Source of the DNA: Balanoglossus misakiensis
Lineage: Eukaryota; Hemichordata
DNA length: 64,000 bases
Direction of reading: 5' to 3'
NCBI GenBank assembly: GCA_040954595.2
Contig: CM082584.2
Coordinates: 9,176,001-9,240,000, forward strand
Shown here: positions 46,201-56,320 of the stretch, piece after piece
Position numbering within the stretch: position 1 is the stretch's first letter
Layout: every line of letters starts with the position of its first letter
Made by a program: the position numbers and the translations under genes
The notes under the pieces: generated by a model
What the model was told of the DNA's origin: nothing
The model's database searches: none
The model's input: only the letters and a program-made list of their open reading frames with translations

Positions 46201-47327
46201 ATATTTTATTATACATGTCAGATATCTTAACCTCACCTGTCAATTTGAGTTTGTTGTCCTGGTGCAAAAGTCACATTGGGCAATCCTGTGTAACGTTTTG
46301 GGTCGTCTCCAAACAAATCTTTTACAACAGACATCACCCTGTCTGTGTGAGACAGCACATCTTGTAGTTCATCTCCGTCATACAACATTTCTCTCAGGAC
46401 AGCAGTTCTGACACTTTCTTCACTCTGGGGAGTCTTTCTCAAAGCTACAAGTATTTAGAAGGAAAATAATGTGGCATGAAAATTTATTCATACTTGGGTC
46501 ATCTTTTGAAGTATCTGCTGTGTACTCATGGTAGGGTGATTGGAAATACAATTCTGCAAATCTTCCCTTTTTAAAAGAAACGTGTATTAAGCTTTCAAAA
46601 TACAGTATTCATTGAAACTGTAAATAAATGGTCACATTTGATGTGTGACTTAGAGAGCATCAGATGTTACCTTTGGCTAAGGCTTTCTGCTGTTTTTCTA
46701 ACTTCACACTTGAAATGTTACTGGATTGATGTATTACGTGGCGACGTTCCTAAAATAAAAAAATATAAAGTAATAATGACATTGTGATATTAGTGTCTTG
46801 TATATCAAGGCACTGTCAAGTCATGTAAAAATGTACATGTAGCAGTATAGTGAAAACAAAATGTGCATTCTTTTAAGATTATTTGACTTACCAATTCATA
46901 CTTGGATAGTTTATGGACACTCAAATCTTGATTTGTATCCTGTAAGTAAATCATAGTGTGCTTTTTCAACTTTATATTCCTAAGAACAAGATGGTGTCTA
47001 ATTGTGTTTTCCATAGATCATGAATGTGCATAGATGCCATCTTGTTCTTGGGAATGTCAAACTGTTAAATTGTACATATCTAATCACTAATGTTTTGTCA
47101 GCCAATCACTAATCAGTGTTCAATTTCCATTCATATATCATTGGCAAACTTTTATGAGACACAGGCCCTGGGTTGGTATGGTAACTCCTTCACTAAAGTT
47201 AAAATATTGCTAACTATTGAAGTTTGAAACTTACATCCCAAGCTGGGGACTTCTTGCTCCTTTTCTTTATCTTTCCGGAAGCTGAACACCCAGTTTGCTT
47301 TGATCCTTGAACACGTACAAATGACAT
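40173..47327 (-). CDS. SPICE1: SPICE1-like spindle and centriole-associated protein (complete, 17 coding exons, 689 aa)
   Basis: Coiled-coil centrosomal protein needed in vertebrates for centriole duplication and bipolar spindle assembly. Exons in transcript order: 47235-47327, 46892-46939, 46671-46749, 46237-46444, 45875-45975, 45683-45751, 45428-45481, 44957-45081, 44253-44405, 43428-43520, 43150-43242, 42808-43045, 41988-42149, 41636-41872, 41222-41417, 41000-41069, 40173-40223. They total 2,070 nt with every phase joining. Diagnostic matches to human SPICE1 are the start MSFVRV, GLPNVTFAPG (human GFPNVTVAPD), EQEVEEYEKM (EHEMEEYERW), the RLVQYLK helix, AVLLSPPRQR (AVLLTPPRQK) and the C-terminus FFALSSHMSQ (WFALSTHVS). 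It is shorter than human (855 aa) and has a Gln/Pro-rich insert in exon 12. Confidence 0.95.
40237..40320. repeat. AAAT/AAATAA-type low-complexity tract
   Basis: Interrupted AAAT/AAAC tetranucleotide repeat, about 84 bp. On the minus strand it is the T-rich tract immediately upstream of the last SPICE1 acceptor, so it probably serves as the polypyrimidine tract. Confidence 0.9.
40601..40619. repeat. Poly-G tract (19 G)
   Basis: Homopolymer of 19 G on the plus strand, inside the last SPICE1 intron; C-rich in the SPICE1 sense. Length may be inaccurate because such tracts are error-prone in sequencing. Confidence 0.95.
42808..43045 (-). CDS. SPICE1: SPICE1-like exon 12: Gln/Pro-rich segment
   Basis: Starts HTIYSMCNGNPEM, aligned with human LTHAIKNCPVINN, then runs through a low-complexity region rich in Q, P and Y (for example FQPYPQYIQQQQPILQKQ), and ends in an acidic segment, DDNTSDF. 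The coiled-coil part precedes it. Such Q/P-rich sequence is likely disordered and specific to this lineage. Confidence 0.85.
46977..47054. repeat. Inverted repeat in SPICE1 intron 1
   Basis: TTCCTAAGAACAAGATGG (from 46978) and CCATCTTGTTCTTGGGAA (to about 47053) are reverse complements with one mismatch over 18 bp, with a loop of about 40 bp. Non-coding, just upstream of SPICE1 exon 2 (46892-46939). Confidence 0.8.
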
Positions 47328-48769
47328 GATGTCGTGTGTTGTCGTCTCCTTCCTGTGAGGGTTTTAAGAAAATAAAAAGGTTTACGGCAGCCGTATGCAA
47401 TCTTCTAAGGCGTGCTGCACGTTTGACAACCTGCATGTATTGTGGCTTTGCGATACGAGCGTGTTGTTACACGATAAACAGCAAACGTTAGTGTTTGTTG
47501 CTATAACCCACTTCCGGTATCACAACCCCAGAAGCTATCGACTTCAGAGTTTTCACGACGGGACACATTATAATGTTTCTTGTCTGGTTCAGGAAACTGA
47601 ATATGAAGCTCAGTGCTTATCAAACCAAAGACTTACCTCTGTTATCGTTTCTTTAATGTTTTTCAGTCAAATTTGAATGAAGAACCTGGAACGAAATGCA
47701 CAGGCGACGACCTTAGAAATGCAAATCTCGCGCCATGTTGGTTTGGCCGATTAACCCGCGGAATAATACTTATGTTTTTGTTAGAAGATCGCCACTATCG
47801 CTTTAAGAAATCATATATTATGAAAAATAATAACATCATTTACTCCAAAATTATTTTAGAATATAAAATAAGTAGAGTTCTTTATTTTTTGATAGAAAGT
47901 GCTTTCGAAGTAATTCCGCGGACGACTATGAGGCGTGAAGTGGCAGCCTCGATGTGACTGAATGACAACAAACAAGGTGACATAGGTCATGTCAGGACAA
48001 GTTTGAACAGATCTTCATAGAAAGTTAGATCTTTTAGGTTTGTTGAACTTGTGATGCTTGTGATTGGGAATCAGTATGTGAAGGAAGTTAATGCCCCCTT
48101 AGAAAAAGTTATGCGAGTGATTTTATTTTTGAAAACTGCATGATGTGCATGTGTTTATATCATATAAGTTTCGGACAGTGGGATAGGCTACAGGTTAACC
48201 CCCCCCCCCCCCCCACACACACACACACACATGACTATCCATGAAGTTGCACGCATTAAACTTTGTATTTTATTTCCATATACTACTTTTTATCCGTTTT
48301 GGAATTGTCATAAGTAAAAAAATGTCTGAGACCATCTATTCGTGAACCGTATCATTGAACGTCAGACTCAGGTGTGTTGAAAAACAATCTTGGAGTTAAA
48401 CACTTGTACAAGTTCATTTCAAGCTTTTAGTTTAACTTCAATGAAATATTTCCGAGGTTGATCATGAAACAGAAATCTTGCAAGTTGCAGTTTTATTGTT
48501 TTGCGCGAGGGTAAAATCACTCGGGCACATGATTTAGGAATCGGTAACAATTGCGCTCTCTGAAATTGGAATTAATCGCAATGGAAAGCCTGGTAAAATT
48601 TGATCATATCTACTGAGTAAAATCTACTGTAACTTGTACATGTGTAAGGCCAGGTGTTTGTTTCGGTTCAGGGTTTCGGTTATATACAATGATAACTGCC
48701 CATTCTTTTCTGAATAAAAATAAGTTACGTTACAATAACAGTAACAAGTTGGTATTTTTCTTCCACAGA
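47328..48769. other. Head-to-head intergenic region between SPICE1 and CCDC152
   Basis: 1.44 kb between the two start codons. A CpG-enriched stretch near 47690-47960 with a GCCATNTTG-type motif (47732) is the likeliest shared promoter zone. The CCDC152 ATG sits one base after an acceptor-like TTCTTCCACAG, so a noncoding first exon probably lies here. Open frames at 47395-47957 show no domain and are judged fortuitous. Confidence 0.55.
48199..48231. repeat. Poly-C plus AC dinucleotide microsatellite
   Basis: About 16 C followed by about 8-9 AC units, upstream of CCDC152. Simple-sequence repeat. Confidence 0.95.
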
Positions 48770-51700
48770 ATGACGGAAAATATCCAAATCAGTGGACAAC
48801 AGGTTCACCTTGACAGTTTGCTGCAAGATTTTGCAGTATGGCAACAGGTTTGGCTACTTTTCTTTCCAGGAACCCATTTGATTTGATTGTTATGCCCTGA
48901 ATTTCACGTTCAGTTTTGACTTTCGACCCCAGGCAGAAGTGTCCCCTGAATGTAAAATGCTAGATTAAACACTGAACCTTGATTCATGTCTTGTTAGTAA
49001 CTGCTGGGATATACATCATCTGCAGTAATCATACCATAAGGGTATTTCCATCAATATCTTTCGACTTAATATATTAATGAAAATATTTACAGGTGCCTTA
49101 GAAGACTATCTGCTACCAGAAGTGTGATTAGCACTTTAATATGATGATTTTATATGGCTTGTCCAGGTAGAAATATTGCCTATCAATAAAAGTAATAAAT
49201 TACTAGCCTGTAAACGTTTGTTGATAAGTCAATCAACTTTGTTTTGATGACCAGAACATGAACTTACCAGGTTCAACTTGCGGTCAACAAGTACATGCAA
49301 CACTTCCATAGTCAATTTGCATGTTAAAAGGATGATAGCGGCAATCTGGTTGAAGTATAGATAAGCACTGCAGGATGTGAGATTTGATGGAAAGTTGAGA
49401 TTGACTTTGTATGAATATGTAATTAAAACCAGCTTGACAAAAACAAATCCAGGCAGGATTTTGATTTAAATTAATCACCTCCACATCTGACTATACCGTA
49501 CTATATTTAGCTCCACTGTCAGCTACATGGAGCTTTTCAGATAGGGTGATTGTTCGTAGTTGTCTGTCGTCTGTCGATTAGTGTTTAATTTGTCCTCTTC
49601 TCTAAAACCACTCATCCGAATGCTTTGTTATTTTGGTAAAATAAAGTCTTCACTGAAACCAGTTGTCTGCTAACTATGAAATTTGGTGCAGCAGTTACTA
49701 CAGTATCTTGTTTATGATGCAAATTTAGTGTCACAGTGGAGCTGTATTGGCAATTAGATTGCTTGTGTATAATTAAAGCTGCATATGATCTTATTTTTAG
49801 CATACATGTGATATATGAGATAATGTACCCGTATGAGATCAACTAGAACTGATAAACTACATAGCACACATGAATAAACAAATTCTGACCAAATGAGGCC
49901 ATAGACATGTGTCCCAGACACTATTTTTCACTTCAAGAGACCGCTCAATCATAATTTTACTAACCATCTATTGTCCCATGGGATCTGTGTGACAGTTAAG
50001 GAATTTGAGATCTTCCCAGGAGAATGAATCATCCAATATTTGTTGACCGCTGACTTATTGCTTCAACACATAGGGCATGCTGGTCAAGCTGTATTCATGA
50101 TTGGACTGCTGAAAACAGCTCTAACTAGTGTAGCTATGATTATACATGTAGTTTAATAATATGCTTCTCTGGATTGTCACTTTACAGGCAACTACTGATT
50201 TGTCGTGTGAAAACAACAGCCTTGAACTACAGCTAAGAGTTCTCCAGAAACAACTTCAGTCCAGCCAAACAAACGAAAAGTTATTAATCCAAGGTAGGAG
50301 AAGATATTGACGCTAAATTTCACTGTGCTCTCTTATACAATCTTCAGCATTATATCCATTTCCAGTGTACCGGTGATGATCATCTTTAATGTCAGTCTTG
50401 TGTAATTTATTTATTTTCTCCTTTTTCATGGATTTCTTGCAGATGTTGAACGTTTACAAGCTATGGTAGGCACGTTACAAAATACCTTGTCTAAGCGATG
50501 TGACATCGAAGGTGATGTAAATTTCAACAAGTCTTTTTCAGTTTGCATCAGAACAGAATAATTGCTCACCATTGGGATTACAATGTACATTTAAATTACA
50601 TAACATTATATTATAAATGCATAAGAAACAACCATATTGCAATTTCAAAGAAAGGATTGTTTTCGGAACAGAGTAATCAGCATTTCATTCACACTTGGCT
50701 AACATAGATGTAAATGACTACCTAGGATCTGTCAGTGCTTAATGAGCATGCAAGATGTGGAACGCCCAGAATAATAATAAAGTTCACCTCACGATGCTCT
50801 GTACGTGCTGGCAATTGTATAAATCGTGGCTCAAATCTCTACGGGTAGTTGTTCTGGTATATTGCACTGATTGACTTAAGGTTTGTTTTGATTTGGAAAC
50901 ACAAAGGCATACTGAATGAAGGGAACCGGATCTGCACAAATGTTAAAATTGATTGCGTACAAATATCTAACTCTTTGTCGTGATGAGATACCTTGAAAAT
51001 TGATGGAGAATCTGTTGAATTTGAATACTGCATGCATGCAGACTTTTGAAATTCTCTGCTGGGCAGAGTAGCTGAATCCCAGGAGGACAATGCAAGCCAC
51101 GAAGTCTGCTTTGCGGTCAACAGTTATACGATACAGGTGGAATTGAAAGCTGGCTTGATTACTGTATTGATACAGGAGCCAACTAATTCCTATAGGTTGG
51201 ATGTTTGTCTGGTCACAAAATCAGTACAGTAATGGCTTAATTTGCCAACTGTTATAATTTGGGGTGGTGTTCAGGTAGTTTTTTTCTTTACACAAAAATA
51301 CTCAGTTATCAAGGCTCTACTCATATACATGTACCCTGTTTTTTTTCCCCGGGAATACTAATGTCAGCATCTGCAAAGTTATTAAACGTTAATGGCACAG
51401 AAATTTATTTGTGGATATGTCATAAAAATGGGTCCATTTATATTCTACCCATCCATGCATAGTCACGAGTCACGTAAGGTTATGAACAACAGAAATTCAC
51501 AATTTTCACTGATGAGGTCATTAATCCATATTCGATATATCTGGATTTATTTCTTTATTGCATACAGTATGATTGTGTAAATAAAATGAATTGGTAGTAC
51601 AGATATTGTACCTGTTTATTTATAGAAAAATTACTACATGTACTGGTAGTTAAAATTGTTGTCTTCATCTGTTTTGCCTTATATAACATGTTAACAAAGT

Positions 51701-54700
51701 AGAACAGAACACTGAGCTGAAGGACAAGTTATCTAAACAGGACGATGAATACAGCAAGATGAAACAGGTTAGACACACGGTACCAACTAAGACCAATTTT
51801 AATAGTGAAATTCACTCAATAATGTACAGCATTATGCTGGGTGCAATTCACTTTTACGTCACATTAGCTTTTAAATTTATTTTCATTTTCTTTTTTCGTC
51901 TTGACTCTTTCTCTTTTGTTTGCTTTTCTACTTGATGAATTTGCATTGTTCTGTTTTTACAACATTGCAGTTTCTTTCCTGAATGTTTCATTTTATTTAG
52001 TCCATCTTTGAGGGACAGACAGGGACAGTTTATGCATGGTAATACTACAAACATTGCATGAACTAAAGTAAGGTCGATGATACCAATATCAGAAAACCAA
52101 TTCATCATACTCTACCTCATCTTTAACCTTTAATCTTTAAGAGAGCATTACGATAGAGCTGAGCTGTGAAATTTTAACTGTGAGGAACATGGATCTAAAT
52201 TAACCTAGGCAAAAACAATTACTGTATCACACTTCATATTTTACGATTTCACTAGAAATTCATGGACTGGTACATTATTTATTATTGATGTTTTAATTTA
52301 CATTTTAAACTACCTGTTTATTTTATGAAGACTTTCTGTATTAAACTTGGCTAGACTGATTTGTGTTTCTGAAACAAACACTAACTACTTGGTCAGAAAG
52401 GGGGGAGGGGAAATGTTTGGACTGTAGGCTTGCACAACCTTGTTTGAACAATAGGTCTCAAAAAAGAGAGAGAGGGGGGGGGAGCAAATATGGATTGGGT
52501 TCCACCTGTTTGAAGTGTTTGAACCTCTATAACCCTTACTCTGACACATCTGAATGGATTTTCATCAACCTCAAACAAGGACAGTACGTGACTTAATACA
52601 TCTATGCATGCATTAATTTCACAATATTCAATGGTCCTTCCTTGCAGTCATTTTGCTTTCATTTTTTATGTCCTCAGCCATTATCTTCATTCAAACTTAA
52701 TATGTTATGAGATACTCAGGATATTCAATGTGTGTTTAGATATAATTTGTTTGGGCTTCCAGACATTAAGCCAATAGATTTCCACTAATGCCTTGTGCAT
52801 GTTTAATGTTTAACATGCAATCATTATAACCACCTCTTTTTGTTTTGAATTATTGAAATAACTATTGACTGGTAGAGAATAATATTTTGTCAAAGCCCAT
52901 GTATAGATACATGTACTTGTCCCAGATGCTCAGGTTTTGATGAATCATTTTCTGAACAGTACATAACTGTGTTTCAGTAGCATTTTATGTTCAATTGATG
53001 ATATTGGTTGACTCTTATTTGCCATATGCCGATGAAGAAGTCATTTACCTCACTTCTGAGAACTTGTCTTCCCGTAGGAGTACGAGGTTAAGCTCTGCGA
53101 GGCCACAGAGAGAATGCAAAAAGTCAAAGAGGAGAGCAGAGAGGTTGCTGAAAGGATCCGAGAGGAGACAAGAGTGACAGGTAACGGGCAAATAGGGTTT
53201 GAGAAGTACAAAGGCAGTCTGATGCACTTAATAACCCACTGTCTGTGACATCAGCACTGTAGAATTTGATGCATGCATGTCAGGAATTGTCAATCATCGT
53301 TCTAGGTGACTGCATGCATGCAGTCTCCTTCCACACTTGTTAGCATTCAAGTTTCATGGGGTATTAGTGCAATTAACGTCAATAGGCATAAGGATTAGAC
53401 CAACGTGTGTGTCTACTCTCTGATGTCTGGCTATTCACAGAACTTGTCATTTTCTGTTTAATAGCTGAACAGGGCATTGCTACTGTCACAGAACACCTGG
53501 CGAGCAAAGATCAAGAAATAAAACAGCTGAATAAAAAACTCTCGGACCTGAAAAAGGAAAAACACACAGAAATTGTGAAACTTCGCTTACAGGTATGTAC
53601 ACACATGTATAGTGTTCGCAGTTGATTTCCTTTTGTCTACACAATGTAGACAACTTCTGTAATGCAATGAATCAATGGAGACAGGCTGCTGTCGCAATGA
53701 AACTTGAGATGTACTGGTACGTTGGAGCATTCGCAAAAGCATTTACTAAACAAACTCTTAAGATGTACATGCAGTACATTCAATTTACTTGCAGCATGTA
53801 TTTTTCTATTAAATGGCATTTCTCATTGAAGATAAAGTGGACACAGAGTTTTTAATGTTTGGTCAGCTTTTAACCAATTAATACATGTTTCCTGAAATGA
53901 GTGTCACTATAAGAAAAATCATGTAGTCTGAATATTGTTTTGCTATTAAACTGAAGAGATGGATTAATAGAGAGACTATACATGTACATATTCTAGAAAA
54001 CTGAATATTCAGTAGACTGGCATGAAATCGGGCACAATGTTCCTGGACACAGTACAGATACAATGAGACGTAATTAAGTGCTGATACTCTGGCAACTACC
54101 AGAAAATACTATTGTGTGAATTTTGAAACATTATCATATTTTCAACCATTTTTACAGTATGATGCTAAATTGCTGTCACTTCAAAAGCAGAATCAGAAAT
54201 CAGCTCAGCAGAAGGGCCAGGCAGGCATTGCAAATCAGGAGATCTTCAGGAAGGTAAATACATCTCCATGGATACCATTTCATTTTACTTAATTTCTTTG
54301 TATGAGTGGACTAGATGGTTTTCCTACAACTGTACCTTCATAAAATGTCATTGCATTTTAGGTAATCCTGTCAACTGTACCATAGAAAACGCTGGTTAAA
54401 TTTGCATATGTGATCGTATATCTTTAAAAAATTGTAGAAAAACAAGACTAATGCACTCAATTTCTACCCTGCTATGTTCAGCATGGCAAGAGTTTAAAAA
54501 TACTCTGCCATACGCTGCTTTTACCATTGTGCTGCTTTTATAAAAATAGTGTCAAGATTTGCTTTGTGAAATGCCAAAAGGGCATATAAAAATAGCAGTT
54601 TGACTGACTGTGGAGAATGAAAATGATATCTTTAGATTAATTATTCATTAGTTGTCATACTCCACAGAGAGGTGGCCACTAACACGTTTATGCTGATGAC

Positions 54701-54860
54701 TTTGTCCACGTTAATAACCACGTCACCTTTGATTTCACAGAAGTGGCAACACATGAAAGCAGAATCTGAAAGAGAAATAACTTCCCTGAAGAAAACCATC
54801 GCGGAACTCCAGAAGAAAGTCGAGATGCAGGGACCACAACCTAAAAGAAGAAAGTTTTAA
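48770..54860 (+). CDS. CCDC152: CCDC152-like coiled-coil protein (complete, 8 coding exons, 255 aa)
   Basis: Exons 48770-48847, 50188-50293, 50443-50511, 51700-51767, 53078-53180, 53465-53592, 54158-54253 and 54741-54860 sum to 768 nt with all phases joining; human CCDC152 is 254 aa. The protein is a nearly continuous coiled coil with heptad-like leucines and charged residues from about residue 30 to 245. Matches to human include EIVKLRLQYDAKLLSLQ (human EIIKLQLEFDAKLARVQ), the IFRKKWQH / IYRRKLQH block, and the basic end PKRRKF (LKRRRF). The function of the protein is unknown. In human the gene overlaps SELENOP on the opposite strand; no selenoprotein P is visible here. Confidence 0.93.
48848..50187 (+). 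other. CCDC152 intron 1
   Basis: 1.3 kb AT-rich intron with GTTTGG donor and TTTACAG acceptor. Nothing else recognised. Confidence 0.6.
50512..53077 (+). other. CCDC152 introns 3 and 4 (with exon 51700-51767 between)
   Basis: AT-rich noncoding sequence containing a short G-run (near 52476) and a poly-T tract. No transposon or RNA gene recognised on either strand. Confidence 0.55.
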
Positions 54861-55132
54861 GAGTTTTGTCTCGCTTTCGTCTCATTTGCAAAACACATTC
54901 TGTAGAAGTTTGACCTTCCATGGCATGTACAAAGTGCTCCAATCGCAATAAGTATGATGCATGAATTGGCCATTGTATTAGGATATAAACTTCGTTAAAC
55001 AATTAATAGGTCGTTTGTCAGAAATTGCTGTAAGGTTATCATCTCAAATGTTAAACCTCTTTGCAGATACATGTACATTTTCTTTGTTCAACTTATATTC
55101 ACTTTAGACCAGAATTATCCAAAGTAGGATAG

Positions 55133-55171
55133 AATAAACCAGTTCATCTGGGAGTATATCCCAGAAATAAA
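55133..55171 (+). promoter_or_regulatory. Candidate poly(A) signals for CCDC152
   Basis: Two AATAAA hexamers (55133-55138, 55166-55171) 273-306 nt downstream of the CCDC152 stop. Confidence 0.55.
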
Positions 55172-56032
55172 ATGCAATTCTCAACTCCTTGCTTGATATC
55201 AGGCCCTGACGTAAATGTTTTGTGAAATCGCACTCCTTGGCACCATAAACATTTCAGATGGTACAAACACTGGGCACTGTCCAAACTGTGCAGCACAAGA
55301 AGGCAACCTCACAATAAAGAAAACTGATTTGATGGGATCACCCTGAAAGCATGATTGTAGCTTCTGTGACATCAAAACCAATTCCCAGTTTCATTTTCCG
55401 GTTTTACAGAGGGTGATATTAAAATAACAATCACTGATTGATTAGTGATAGTTGAATGATATCGATTGAAGCGTGCAATAGTTTCAGACCCAAGTTTGAA
55501 TAAAATCAGTCATGTCTGGTTAATGGCTGGGGACAGATGCACGGACGGATGGAGCCTAAACCATTAGTCCCCACGCACACTCGACCTCTATATTGACTTT
55601 TGCAAGCAAGCTCACTCGTAATAAACATTAAATACAGCTGGCACAATATCTCTAAAGCTGAATATAAGGCCTTGCATGACCGATCTCACAATGATATCAT
55701 CATCATTAAACCAGTTGATAACGGTATTAGGGTGGGGGCTAGATATTTCACGCCTCTGCTGGGTCTTTGGATTAACTACATAAAAAGATAGTCCGGGATG
55801 AACTGCTATATGTACGGATCAGAATTCATTCATCGACTATGTCCAATACTATAACAAGAAGCAAATTTAATCGTCCCTTTGATTTCTTTCGATTGATACA
55901 TTTGTCGCTGCATTGTTAACACTGCTGATATTAATGAAGAGGGGGGATCAAATAAGATAGTATTGATTTAGTTTAATTTGATTTAATTTAACTTTATTGG
56001 CATCGTTCAGTCAAATAAGAGTCTAATTACGC

Positions 56033-56100
56033 GTTCATTCATCCATTTGTTCTTTCGTTCATTCATTCATCCATCCGTTCGTTTGTTCATTCATTCATTG
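56033..56100. repeat. Degenerate TTCA/TTCG tetranucleotide repeat
   Basis: Repeated GTTCATTCATCC-like blocks with TTCG and TTTG variants. Intergenic simple repeat. Confidence 0.9.
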
Positions 56101-56320
56101 TTGACAGTATTCACAGTTTGATCTTTTTTTTGTTTGCTGCTACCACGTGACATCTGCACAGCCTAGTACATCAGCATGCGTCACCGTACATGTATATCGG
56201 AGCGTAGGCCTGCTCAACACAATGAGCATAATGTGGCCACTTCCCAATCCATGCGCAACCGTCACGTGATGCCTGCTTTATTTTAAACGCAATGAAGGGA
56301 GACGGCGTTCGCATTTTACA

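Larger units (their letters stand above)
54861..56320 (+). other. CCDC152 3' flank and intergenic region
   Basis: Candidate poly(A) signals AATAAA at 55133-55138 and 55166-55171 would give a 3' UTR of about 300 nt. Further right is a degenerate TTCA/TCCA tetranucleotide repeat (56033-56100). The promoter of the next gene should lie close to 56300. No other coding sequence recognised. Confidence 0.6.

Noticed and set aside
47395-47957. Open frames in the SPICE1-CCDC152 spacer
   Set aside because: No similarity recognised; more likely promoter and 5' UTR sequence.
48770-56320. Possible SELENOP gene antisense to CCDC152
   Set aside because: Searched by eye for a selenoprotein P-like thioredoxin fold or Cys/Sec-rich tail on the minus strand; none seen.
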